Below, in pieces: positions 53,279-61,800 of a stretch of 64,000 nt of DNA (positions are counted from its first letter, which is position 1; the number at the start of each line of letters is the position of its first letter). The notes beneath the pieces were generated by a model. It worked only from the letters and a program-made list of their open reading frames with translations, made no database searches and was not told the DNA's origin. The position numbers were made by a program, and so were the translations under genes. Origin of the DNA: Pseudomonas bohemica (GTDB taxonomy: Bacteria; Pseudomonadota; Gammaproteobacteria; Pseudomonadales; Pseudomonadaceae); assembly GCF_002934685.1 (NCBI RefSeq), contig NZ_NKHL01000105.1, positions 71,643-135,642 on the forward strand, read 5' to 3'.

Positions 53279-53363
53279 CCATATGGGAGGGCTGTCGCAA
53301 TACTCGAATCAGCAACCCAAAGCGCACATGAAGATGCGCCACCCCGCGATGGATTCGCCGGGA

Positions 53364-53380
53364 GCATGCACCGTGCATGC
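53364..53380. promoter_or_regulatory. 17-bp palindrome upstream of the binding-protein gene
   Basis: GCATGCAC-C-GTGCATGC is a perfect inverted repeat (8-bp arms, one central base), 69 bp before the GTG start. It could be an operator of a second regulator. Confidence 0.55.
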
Positions 53381-53449
53381 ATGGCTTCGGTTCATCCTGA
53401 AGCGACTGACGCATTGTTCGATCTGCCCCACGCACTTCGGAGATAGTCT

Positions 53450-54526
53450 GTGATTAGCCCTAACTCGACCTCAGCAACACAGCCGTTTCGCCCGTTCAAC
53501 CGTCTCGCGGTTGCCGTTACCCTGACGCTCGCGGGTTTGAGCAGCGCTCCGGCGTTCGCCGAATCGACGCTGTACGTCGCCGGTGTCGGCGGCTCCACCG
53601 AGCAGATGTACAAGACCAGGATCATTCCCGCATTCGAGAAGCAGCATGGCGTCAAGGTGGTCTACGTCGCCGGTAACTCCACCGAAACCCTGGCCAAGTT
53701 GCAGGCGCAGAAGGGGCGCCAGCAGATCAACGTGGCGATGATGGATGACGGCCCGATGTACCAGGCATTGCAGATGGGGCTGTGTGAAAAGCTCAGCGAC
53801 GCGCCGGTGTACAAGGACCTTTACCCCCTCGCGCGATTGAGTCCTGAAGCGACCGGGATCGGCGTCGTGGCGACCGGCATCGGCTACAACGAAGAGGCCT
53901 TCAAGAAACGGGGCTGGGCGGCGCCCGACTCGTGGGAAAACCTCACTGACCCCCGTTACAAGCAACTGCTGGGTATGCCTCCGGTGACCAACACCTATGG
54001 CCTGCACACGCTGGTGGAAATGGCTCGTCTGCGCGGCGGCGGCGAGAAGAATATCGACCCCGGCTTCAAGGCGCTCAAGGATGAAATCGGCCCGAACGTC
54101 CTGGCCTGGGTGTCGGCGCCCGGCGAGATGGACGGCATGATGCAGAACGGCGACGTGGTCATGGCGGTGTATGGCAGCGGCCGTGCGGTGGCCCTGCAGG
54201 GCACCGGTTTCCCGCTGAAATTCATCTACCCCAAGGAAGGCGGTATCGCGTTGCAGATCGCGGCGTGCAGCGTCACCCCCAATGCGCAATCGGAAATCGC
54301 CCAAGCGTTCATCCAATACGTACTGTCGCCCGAAGTCCAGCAAATCCAGGCCCGGGAGAACGGCTTTGCACCGGTCAACCAGACCGTCACCTTGCCGCCG
54401 GACATTGCCGCGCGGATGCCCTATGGACCGGACAAGGTCAACGCGTTGATCAAGGTTGACTGGGACACCATCAACCAGCAGCGCGGCGAGTGGACGACCC
54501 GCTGGAATCGTACCGTCGAGCGCTGA
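53450..54526 (+). CDS. ABC transporter substrate-binding protein, polyamine/opine type
   Basis: 358 residues from GTG 53450, seven bases behind GGAG. A ~38-residue Sec signal ends in SSAPAFA. The mature protein has the PotD/PotF-like (family-1/6) layout: TLYVAGVGGSTEQMY, VMDDGPMYQAL-like AMMDDGPMYQ, and PPVTNTYGLHTLVEMA. Putrescine, spermidine, iron or opine-like ligands are possible. First gene of the operon; a 78-bp gap before the ATPase. Confidence 0.85.
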   Translation: MISPNSTSATQPFRPFNRLAVAVTLTLAGLSSAPAFAESTLYVAGVGGSTEQMYKTRIIPAFEKQHGVKVVYVAGNSTETLAKLQAQKGRQQINVAMMDDGPMYQALQMGLCEKLSDAPVYKDLYPLARLSPEATGIGVVATGIGYNEEAFKKRGWAAPDSWENLTDPRYKQLLGMPPVTNTYGLHTLVEMARLRGGGEKNIDPGFKALKDEIGPNVLAWVSAPGEMDGMMQNGDVVMAVYGSGRAVALQGTGFPLKFIYPKEGGIALQIAACSVTPNAQSEIAQAFIQYVLSPEVQQIQARENGFAPVNQTVTLPPDIAARMPYGPDKVNALIKVDWDTINQQRGEWTTRWNRTVER

Positions 54527-54604
54527 TCGCTGACCTGATCGCACAACGCCCCGATCCTTCCGAAAACCATACTGGAGACGCAGGTTCGCCTGCGTGGCAC
54601 GCCA

Positions 54605-55678
54605 ATGGCATTTCTCACGCTCGAAGGCATCGTCAAGACCTACGGCAATTTCAAGGCGATTGACGGTTTGAATCTGGAAGTCCGGCATGGCGAGTTCGTC
54701 GCCTTGCTCGGTCCGTCCGGCTGCGGTAAGACCACCACCCTGCAATCGATCGCCGGCTTCGTTCAGCCCACTGAAGGGCGGATCATCCTCGACGGTCGCG
54801 ATATCACCCACGTGCGCCCCGAGCAGCGCGGCCTGGGTATTGTCTTTCAAAGCTACGCGCTGTTCCCGCACATGACCGTGGCGCAGAACATCAGCTTCGG
54901 CCTGGAGATGCGCGGCGTGCCCAAGGCCGAGCGCGGCAAGCGCATCGATGAGGCCCTGGATCTAGTGCGCCTGGCTGGCCTCGGCGAGCGCTATCCCAAA
55001 GCGTTGTCGGGCGGGCAGCGGCAACGTGTGGCAATTGCCCGGGCGTTGGCCATTCGACCGAATCTGCTGTTGCTCGACGAGCCGATGTCCAACCTCGACG
55101 CCAAGCTGCGCGAAGAGATGCACATCGAATTGCGGGCGATTCAACGGGAGTTGGGCATCACCACGATTCTGGTGACCCACGATCAGGTGGAAGCCATGAC
55201 CATGAGCGACCGGATCGCGGTAATGCAGAAGGGCCGCATCGTGCAGATCGACACCCCGTTCGAAGCCTACGAGCGACCACATTCACCGTTCGCTTCGGCG
55301 TTTCTGGGCAAAACCAACGCCTTCGCTGGCGCCGTGCAATTGCGTAATGAACGCTGCTGTCACGTGCAGGTTCACGACACCGTGCTACACGTGCCCCACG
55401 AAGACCGCGCGCTGGGCAACGACGTCAACGTCTACATCCGTCCGGAGAAAGTACGCCTCACCGCTGTGGACAACGGCCGTGTCAACGGCCGCATCCGTTT
55501 GCGGGTGTTCCTTGGCAATCTGTGGCTGATCGCCGTGGAAAGCCGTTTGGGCCTGGTGCACATGACTCAGCCCAACCTCGGCACGCCGCCGCCAGAGGAG
55601 GGCAGCGAGGTGGGGCTGGACTGGTCCGATGACGACTTGCGTCTGCTCGACAGGGAGGTTGCCCATGGCCATGTATGA
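54605..55678 (+). CDS. ABC transporter ATPase, PotA-like
   Basis: 357 residues. Walker A GPSGCGKT (36-43), signature LSGGQRQR, Walker B LLLLDEPMSNLD, switch His (VTHD) and a C-terminal TOBE/regulatory domain (from ~240) of the polyamine/spermidine class. All catalytic motifs are intact. Its end overlaps the next permease by 14 bp. Confidence 0.92.
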   Translation: MAFLTLEGIVKTYGNFKAIDGLNLEVRHGEFVALLGPSGCGKTTTLQSIAGFVQPTEGRIILDGRDITHVRPEQRGLGIVFQSYALFPHMTVAQNISFGLEMRGVPKAERGKRIDEALDLVRLAGLGERYPKALSGGQRQRVAIARALAIRPNLLLLDEPMSNLDAKLREEMHIELRAIQRELGITTILVTHDQVEAMTMSDRIAVMQKGRIVQIDTPFEAYERPHSPFASAFLGKTNAFAGAVQLRNERCCHVQVHDTVLHVPHEDRALGNDVNVYIRPEKVRLTAVDNGRVNGRIRLRVFLGNLWLIAVESRLGLVHMTQPNLGTPPPEEGSEVGLDWSDDDLRLLDREVAHGHV

Positions 55679-56537
55679 CGCCGAACGCGTCGGTGCCGCC
55701 CCGTGGATTCTCAGTGGTCCGGCGCTGCTGGTGTTCATCGCCTTGCTGCTGGCGCCGCTGCTGCTGACCGCTGTGCTGTCGCTGAATCTGTTCAGTGACA
55801 GCGAGGGGGTGATGCCGGGTTACAGCCTCGGCAATTACCTTGAGGTGTTCAAGGACAGTTATTTCCACGAGATCTTCCTGCGCACCGGCGGCATGGCCCT
55901 GGCGGTAACGGTGCTGTGCGTGCTGCTGGGCATTCCGGAGACCATCATCATTGCGCGCATGGCGCCACGCTGGCGCTCGCTGTTCTTGCTGGTGGTGCTG
56001 GGACCTTTGCTGATTTCAGTGGTGGTGCGCACCCTGGGCTGGGCGATCCTGCTGGGCAACAACGGTTTGATCAACGACGCCTTGCAGGCGCTGGGGATCG
56101 TCGATCAACCGGTAAAAATGCTCTTCACCCAGGTCGGCGTGATCATCGCCCTGACTCACGTGCTGGTGCCGTTCATGGTCATCGCGGTCTGGGCCACGCT
56201 GCAGCGTCTGGACCTGCAGGTCGAGTGGGCGGGGCTGTCCCTCGGTGCTTCGCGGCTGACCGTGTTTCGCCGGATCATCCTGCCGCAGATCATGCCCGGT
56301 GTGCTGTCCGGGTCGATCATCGTGTTCGCCCTGGCAGCCTCGGCTTTCGCCACCCCGGCCATCATCGGCGGGCGGCGTTTGAAGGTGGTGGCAACCGCTG
56401 CTTATGACGAGTTCCTCGGCACCCTCAACTGGCCCCTTGGCGCGGCCATTGCGATGCTGCTTCTGCTGGCGAACCTGATCATCATTCTGGGTTGCAGCAA
56501 GCTGGCCGAGCGCCGCTTCAAGCAAGTCTTCGAGTAG
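55665..56537 (+). CDS. ABC transporter permease, PotB-like
   Basis: 290 residues from ATG 55665 behind GGGAGG. About six membrane helices. The EAA-type loop is EWAGLSLGASRLTVFRRIILPQIMPG. It is the first of two permeases (PotB/PotC order). The start lies inside the ATPase gene, so the two are coupled. Confidence 0.9.
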   Translation: MAMYDAERVGAAPWILSGPALLVFIALLLAPLLLTAVLSLNLFSDSEGVMPGYSLGNYLEVFKDSYFHEIFLRTGGMALAVTVLCVLLGIPETIIIARMAPRWRSLFLLVVLGPLLISVVVRTLGWAILLGNNGLINDALQALGIVDQPVKMLFTQVGVIIALTHVLVPFMVIAVWATLQRLDLQVEWAGLSLGASRLTVFRRIILPQIMPGVLSGSIIVFALAASAFATPAIIGGRRLKVVATAAYDEFLGTLNWPLGAAIAMLLLLANLIIILGCSKLAERRFKQVFE

Positions 56538-56543
56538 ACGACC

Positions 56544-57341
56544 ATGCACAAGAACGGATTTTTCTCGCTGCTGTTTCATGCCGCCTTCGTCGCCTTCATC
56601 GTCGCGCCGCTGCTGGTGGTGGTTGCGATGGCGTTCACTGGCAAGGGCTACCTGTCGCTGCCCACTGATGGCCTGTCGCTGCGTTGGTTTGGGGCGTTGC
56701 TGGACAATCAGGAAATGCTCGACGCCTTCATGTTATCGATCAAGCTGGGGCTGGCGTCGGCAACCATTGCTGCATTGCTGGCGATCCCGGCGGCCCTGGC
56801 CATCAGCCGCTACGACTTTCCCGGACGCGGCGCGGTAACCGGGTTTCTGCTGTCGCCGCTGATGATTCCGTCAGTGGTGCTGGGCATCGCGTTCCTGCGC
56901 TTCTTTTCCCTGGCGCACATCGGCGGTTCGCTCTGGGCGCTGACCCTGACCCACGTGATCGTGGTGCTGCCCTATGCGCTGCGCCTGACCCTGGCCTCGA
57001 CCATTGGCCTGGAGCGCGACATCGAGCAGGCGGCGATGTCGCTCGGCGCCAGTCGCTGGACGGCGTTTTACCGAGTGGTGTTGCCGCGCATCCGCACCGG
57101 TGTGGTCGGCGGCTGGATGCTCGCGTTTATCCAGAGTTTCGACGAGCTGACCATGACCGTGTTCGTGGCGACTCCCGGCACCACGACCTTGCCGGTGGCG
57201 ATGTACAACCAGATATCCCAGACGATCGACCCGTTGATTACGGCGATATCCACGGTGCTGATCATCGGCACTCTGTTGTTGATGCTGATACTCGACCGCA
57301 TGGTCGGGCTTGACCGGGTATTGATCGGAGAAGGCAAATGA
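56544..57341 (+). CDS. ABC transporter permease, PotC-like
   Basis: 265 residues, six helices. EAA-type loop EQAAMSLGASRWTAFYRVVLPRIRTG. It pairs with the previous permease. The last four bases overlap the start of the oxidoreductase gene (ATGA), which ties transport and oxidation in one transcript. Confidence 0.9.
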   Translation: MHKNGFFSLLFHAAFVAFIVAPLLVVVAMAFTGKGYLSLPTDGLSLRWFGALLDNQEMLDAFMLSIKLGLASATIAALLAIPAALAISRYDFPGRGAVTGFLLSPLMIPSVVLGIAFLRFFSLAHIGGSLWALTLTHVIVVLPYALRLTLASTIGLERDIEQAAMSLGASRWTAFYRVVLPRIRTGVVGGWMLAFIQSFDELTMTVFVATPGTTTLPVAMYNQISQTIDPLITAISTVLIIGTLLLMLILDRMVGLDRVLIGEGK

Positions 57342-58480
57342 GCCAGCAGATACAGGACGTCACCCAGGCCCAGGTGATCGTTATCGGCGGCGGGCTGGTG
57401 GGCACGGCGGTGGCCTATGGGCTGTCGCGCAGCGGTGCCGACACCGTGGTGTTGGACCAGGGCGACGATGCGTTCCGCGCTTCGCGGGGCAATTTCGGGC
57501 TGGTCTGGGTACAGGGCAAAGGCCACGACCTGCCGGACTACTCGCGCTGGACCCGCTCATCCGCCAGCCGCTGGCCGGGCTTTGCCGAGGCGTTGATGGC
57601 CGACAGCGGCATCGATGTGCAGCTTAAACAACCTGGCGGTTTTCACATGTGCTTCAGTGACGAAGAACTGCTGGAGCGCCAGTCGCGCTTGCAGACCCTG
57701 CAGGATGCACTGGGCGACTATCCCTTCCAAATGCTCGACGCCGCTGAGCTGAAGGCACGCCTGCCATTGATCGGTCCCGCCGTGGTCGGCGCCAGTTACA
57801 CGCCCCAGGATGGCCACGTCAATCCGCTGAAACTGCTGCGCGCCTTGCACACGTCGGCCCAGGCAAACGGCGCGAGGTTCCACGCTGGGGTGCACGTCGA
57901 TCGCATCGACGGCGCGCCGGGAGAATTCTGCGTCACGGCAGGCCAGCGTCGCTTCGTCGCCCCGCGCGTCGTCCTCGCTGCCGGCTTGGGCAATCCGGGG
58001 CTGGCGCGGCAGGTCGGGTTGCATGCGCCGGTCGCGCCCAATCGCGGGCAGGTGCTGATCAGCGAGCGTGTCCGGCCGTTTCTCGATTACCCGACCATCA
58101 ACGTGCGACAGACCGATGAGGGCACCGTGCAGTTGGGCGACTCGATGGAGGAGGTGGGTTTCGACGACAGCACCTCCACCGAAGTGCTCGCCGCGATTGC
58201 CCGGCGCGGTGTGTCAACGTTCCCGCTGTTACGCGACGTTCGGCTGATCCGTGCCTGGGGCGCGTTGCGGGTGATGAGTCCCGATGGTTTCCCGATTTAC
58301 CAGCAATCGGCCCAGCATCCCGGCGCGTTCGTGGTCACCTGCCACAGCGGCGTCACGTTGGCCGCCGCCCATGCGCTGCGCATCGCGCCGTGGATTCTGG
58401 GCGGCGCGATGCCTGACGAACTGGGCGTTTTTTCCGGCGAGCGTTTTCTGACTGACAAGGTGTTTTCCCATGCGCACTGA
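57338..58480 (+). CDS. FAD-dependent amine oxidoreductase, beta subunit (OoxB/HcnC-like)
   Basis: 380 residues, DAO superfamily. FAD dinucleotide motif GGGLVG (17-22) in VIVIGGGLVGTAVAYGL, with a C-terminal FAD segment near YQQSAQHPGAFVVTCHSGVT. It resembles the catalytic beta subunits of opine oxidases, HCN synthase and D-hydroxyproline dehydrogenase. It should oxidise a C-N bond in the substrate. The next gene starts 11 bp inside it. Confidence 0.82.
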   Translation: MSQQIQDVTQAQVIVIGGGLVGTAVAYGLSRSGADTVVLDQGDDAFRASRGNFGLVWVQGKGHDLPDYSRWTRSSASRWPGFAEALMADSGIDVQLKQPGGFHMCFSDEELLERQSRLQTLQDALGDYPFQMLDAAELKARLPLIGPAVVGASYTPQDGHVNPLKLLRALHTSAQANGARFHAGVHVDRIDGAPGEFCVTAGQRRFVAPRVVLAAGLGNPGLARQVGLHAPVAPNRGQVLISERVRPFLDYPTINVRQTDEGTVQLGDSMEEVGFDDSTSTEVLAAIARRGVSTFPLLRDVRLIRAWGALRVMSPDGFPIYQQSAQHPGAFVVTCHSGVTLAAAHALRIAPWILGGAMPDELGVFSGERFLTDKVFSHAH

Positions 58481-58823
58481 TCCGCTGTTCAAACCGGTCG
58501 CCAGCGAAGTCAGCTCGACACGCACCGTGGCCCTGACCTTCAACGACCAACCGCTGAGCGTGCCCGCGGGCAGCAGCGTCGCCGCGGCACTGCTGATGTC
58601 CGGTATCAGCCGCTTGCGCGCCACGCCCGTCAGTGAATCGCCCCGCGCACCGTATTGCATGATGGGTGTGTGCTTCGAATGCCTGGTGGAAATCGACGGT
58701 GTGCCCAATCGCCAGAGCTGCCTGATCGAGGTCCGTGAAGGCATGCGCATTCGCTCTCAGGAAGGCGCCCGGGATCTGATTTTTCAACCTGTGAATGTGC
58801 AGACCCTCGAGGTGCCGTCATGA
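58470..58823 (+). CDS. [2Fe-2S] subunit of the amine dehydrogenase (HcnA-like)
   Basis: 117 residues with Cys63, Cys68, Cys71 and Cys84 (C-x4-C-x2-C-x12-C, APYCMMGVCFEC), the plant-ferredoxin-like arrangement of HcnA and of the N-terminal part of SoxA. It passes electrons between the flavin subunits. It overlaps both flanking genes. Confidence 0.88.
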   Translation: MRTDPLFKPVASEVSSTRTVALTFNDQPLSVPAGSSVAAALLMSGISRLRATPVSESPRAPYCMMGVCFECLVEIDGVPNRQSCLIEVREGMRIRSQEGARDLIFQPVNVQTLEVPS

Positions 58824-60196
58824 GCCTTTTGAGTGTCGATGTGGCGGTGATAGGCGCGGGCGCCGCGGGCATGTCGGCCTCGGTTGCGCTGGCAGGCCTG
58901 GGCTTGCAGGTGGTCTTGCTCGACGAGCAGGGCAGTCCCGGCGGGCAGATTTACCGGGGCATCACGCTGGCGCCTCTGTCGCGCCGCGACATGCTCGGAC
59001 CGGATTACGCGCACGGCCACACTTTGGCTCAGGCGCTTGCGGCTTCCACCGTGCGCTACGAGAAAGGCGCCGCAGTGTGGCAGGTGACCCGCGAGCATAA
59101 GGTCACTTACCTGCGCGACGGACGCTTGCAGACCGTGCAGGCCAGGGCCGTGCTGTTGGCGACCGGGGCGATGGAACGACCTTTTCCGATCCCCGGCTGG
59201 ACCCTGCCCGGCGTGATGAGTGCCGGCGCCGCGCAGATTCTGCTGAAAAGCTCAGGCTTGGCGCCCGCCGAGCCGGTGGTACTGGCGGGCTGCGGGCCGT
59301 TGCTCTACCTGCTTGGCTGGCAATACCTGCGCGCCGGGGTGCAGATCAAGGCACTGGTCGATACCACGCGCCCTGAAGATTACTGGCGTGCGCGGCGGCA
59401 TCTGTTCGCGGCGCTGCGCGCCTGGCCGTATCTGCGCAAGGGGCTGGACCTGATGCGCAGCCTGCGCAGTGCGGGTATCGCCCATTACACCGGCGCCGAG
59501 CAGTTGGCGGTAGAAGGCAGCGAGGCCGCCAGCGCGCTGACTTTCAGCGTCGGCGGCAAGGCGCAACGGGTGGCGACGCGCTGCGTGCTGCTGCATCAGG
59601 GCGTGGTGCCGAACATCCAGTTCAGTCAATCGCTGCGCGCCCGGCATCACTGGGACGAGAACCAGCTGTGTTTCAGCCCGGTGAGCGACGCTTGGGGCCA
59701 GCTGGATGTGCCCGGCATCTACGTCGCCGGAGACGGCGCTGGTATTGGTGGCGCTCAGGCGGCAGCGTTGCAGGGCAAGCTGGCAGCGCTGGGGATTGCC
59801 TCGCGTCTGGGTAGGCTCAGCGATGCCGAGCGTGAGCGTCAGGCCGCGCCGTTGCGCACTGGCCTTGAGGCCAATCTGCGAATCCGGCCGTTTCTCGATG
59901 CGGTTTATCAAGCCAAGGAAGAAAATCGCATTCCCGCAGACGAGGTCATGGTTTGTCGCTGCGAGGAAGTCAGCGCTGGCGAATTGCGCAAGTTCGTGGC
60001 CTTGGGATGCGCCGGACCCAATCAGGCCAAAGCCTTCGGCCGTTGCGGCATGGGGCCGTGTCAGGGCCGCATGTGTGGCCTGACCGTGACCGAAGTCATC
60101 GCCAAGGCGCGGGGCGTGTCGGCAGGAGAAGTGGGCTATTACCGCATTCGTCCGCCGATCAAGCCGATCACGTTGGGGGAACTCGCCGGTGAATAG
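58820..60196 (+). CDS. NAD(P)/FAD-type oxidoreductase, alpha subunit (OoxA/HcnB-like)
   Basis: 458 residues. FAD motif GAGAAG (12-17), a second dinucleotide fold with VVLAGCGPLLYLLG, and a C-terminal BFD-like [2Fe-2S] domain with Cys379, Cys381, Cys409 and Cys414 (VCRCEE ... GRCGMGPCQGRMC). This is the alpha subunit of the same hetero-oligomer. It overlaps the previous gene by 4 bp and the next by 8 bp. Confidence 0.86.
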   Translation: MSLLSVDVAVIGAGAAGMSASVALAGLGLQVVLLDEQGSPGGQIYRGITLAPLSRRDMLGPDYAHGHTLAQALAASTVRYEKGAAVWQVTREHKVTYLRDGRLQTVQARAVLLATGAMERPFPIPGWTLPGVMSAGAAQILLKSSGLAPAEPVVLAGCGPLLYLLGWQYLRAGVQIKALVDTTRPEDYWRARRHLFAALRAWPYLRKGLDLMRSLRSAGIAHYTGAEQLAVEGSEAASALTFSVGGKAQRVATRCVLLHQGVVPNIQFSQSLRARHHWDENQLCFSPVSDAWGQLDVPGIYVAGDGAGIGGAQAAALQGKLAALGIASRLGRLSDAERERQAAPLRTGLEANLRIRPFLDAVYQAKEENRIPADEVMVCRCEEVSAGELRKFVALGCAGPNQAKAFGRCGMGPCQGRMCGLTVTEVIAKARGVSAGEVGYYRIRPPIKPITLGELAGE

Positions 60197-61382
60197 GCCC
60201 CCGGTGAGAGAGTCGAGCGCGAGGCAGCGCGATGTGCTGGTCATCGGCGGCGGTATTCATGGCCTCAGCACGGCCTTTCATCTGGCTCGGCGCGGGGTCG
60301 CGGTCACCGTGCTTGAAGCCGATTATTGCGGGCGCCATGCCTCCGGGGTGAATGCGGGCGGGGTGCGCACCCTCGGGCGTCACATCGAGGAAATTCCTTT
60401 GGCCCTGTCGTCGCGAGCCCTTTGGCACGAACTCAAGCACACCGTGGGTGACGACGGTGGTTTCGTGCCCAGCGGTCAGCTGAAACTGGCGGAAAACCCC
60501 GCCGAGCTTGAGCAATGCCGCCAGCGAGTGCAGCAGCTTCAGACGCTGGGATTCGAACACGAAGTGCTGATCGATCAGCAAGCGGTCTTCGAGATCATTC
60601 CCACGGTCGCCCGGCACGTCGTCGGCGGCATCTGGGTCAAGGACGACGGCTACGCGGTGCCCTACAAAACGGTCACGGCGTTCCGCCTGGCGGCGGAAAA
60701 ACTTGGCGTGCGGGTGCACGAAAGCGCCCCGGCGCAACGCATCGAACAAAGTGGCAGCCTGTGGAAAGTCACGACGCCTGGCGGTGTATTCAGCGCTGAG
60801 CACTTGGTGGTTACCGCAGGCGCATGGGCGCGGGAGCTGGCGGCGCAGGTGGGCGAAGCAGTGCCGGCCCACCCGGAAGGGCTGATGCTGATGGTCACGC
60901 ACCGCGTCGCGCCGTTCTGCGCGCCGGTATTGGGTGCGACGGGCCGTTCGCTGTCGTTCAAGCAATTTGCCAACGGCACCGTAGTGATCGGCGGCAAGCT
61001 GATTGGCTCACTGGACTTTCCCGCGCGTCACGGCGAAGTCGATATGACGCGCCTCGGTACCAGCGCCCGCACGGTGACCGATCTTTTTCCACACTTGAAG
61101 CATCTGGGCGTCAATCGCGTCTGGGCCGGAGTCGAGGCATTCACGGCCGACGATCTTCCGGTCATTGGCCCGAGCCGCAAGGCCAGCAACCTGAGCTATT
61201 CGTTCGGCTTTTGCGGCAGTGGCTTCCAGATGGGGCCCGGCACCGGAAAACGCCTGGCGCAGCAGATACTCGGCGAACATTCGGAGATCTCCCTGGACGC
61301 GTTCGCGGTCGATCGATTCGACGCAGCGAGCCCCGCGCCCACCCCGGTTTTTCAACCCGCTACAACCATCCCGCACCATTGA
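60189..61382 (+). CDS. Second DAO-family FAD oxidoreductase
   Basis: 397 residues from a GTG start that overlaps the alpha-subunit gene. FAD motif GGGIHG (20-25) and C-terminal FAD-covering segment SFGFCGSGFQMGPGTG. It resembles sarcosine/glycine-oxidase or OoxB-like proteins and shares the same family, but not close identity, with the beta subunit at 57338. It may be an alternative catalytic subunit or act on the next intermediate. Confidence 0.82.
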   Translation: MNRPPVRESSARQRDVLVIGGGIHGLSTAFHLARRGVAVTVLEADYCGRHASGVNAGGVRTLGRHIEEIPLALSSRALWHELKHTVGDDGGFVPSGQLKLAENPAELEQCRQRVQQLQTLGFEHEVLIDQQAVFEIIPTVARHVVGGIWVKDDGYAVPYKTVTAFRLAAEKLGVRVHESAPAQRIEQSGSLWKVTTPGGVFSAEHLVVTAGAWARELAAQVGEAVPAHPEGLMLMVTHRVAPFCAPVLGATGRSLSFKQFANGTVVIGGKLIGSLDFPARHGEVDMTRLGTSARTVTDLFPHLKHLGVNRVWAGVEAFTADDLPVIGPSRKASNLSYSFGFCGSGFQMGPGTGKRLAQQILGEHSEISLDAFAVDRFDAASPAPTPVFQPATTIPHH

Positions 61383-61391
61383 GGAGTTCAC

Positions 61392-61745
61392 ATGCTGGAA
61401 ATCACCCGTATCGAAACCAATCAGCGCATGAGCCGCGTCGTCCAGTGCAACGGTTTCACTTTTCTCGGCGGCCAGACCGCTACCGACCGCACCCTGGACA
61501 TCAAAGGCCAGACCGCACAGGTGCTGGAAAAGATCGACAACTTCCTGGCCAAGGCCGGACTGGACAAGACGCGGATCCTCAGTGCGCAGGTGTGGCTGTC
61601 GGACATTCAGGCTAACTTCGCCGGCATGAACGAAGTGTGGGACGCCTGGGCGCCGGAAGGACAGGCGCCGGCTCGCGCCACGGTTGAGTCACGCCTGGCC
61701 GCGCCGGATCTGCTGGTTGAAATCACGGTCGTTGCTGCAGGCTGA
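61392..61745 (+). CDS. RidA-family imine/enamine deaminase
   Basis: 117 residues, trimeric RidA fold. Arg95 in PARATVES matches the catalytic arginine needed to hydrolyse imines. GAGGAGT precedes ATG 61392. In this operon it would hydrolyse or quench the imine released by the flavin oxidases. Last gene of the operon; a bidirectional hairpin follows. P. aeruginosa D-glutamate genes (dguABC) pair a flavoprotein and a RidA protein in the same way. Confidence 0.92.
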   Translation: MLEITRIETNQRMSRVVQCNGFTFLGGQTATDRTLDIKGQTAQVLEKIDNFLAKAGLDKTRILSAQVWLSDIQANFAGMNEVWDAWAPEGQAPARATVESRLAAPDLLVEITVVAAG

Positions 61746-61754
61746 GGCAACTAG

Positions 61755-61788
61755 ATACAGGGCCAGAAGCGTGCTACTGGCCCTGTAT
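61755..61788. terminator. Hairpin between convergent RidA and aldo/keto reductase genes
   Basis: Perfect 12-bp stem ATACAGGGCCAG / CTGGCCCTGTAT with a 10-nt loop. It has no T tract and is equally placed for both converging transcripts. Confidence 0.65.
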
Positions 61789-61800
61789 GGCGTAAGCGCC

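Noticed and set aside
52296..61745. Reading the flavin cluster as a true hydrogen cyanide synthase (hcnABC)
   Set aside because: The subunit order differs (beta, [2Fe-2S], alpha), and ABC-transporter and RidA genes share the operon. This suits catabolic amine oxidation better than cyanogenesis.
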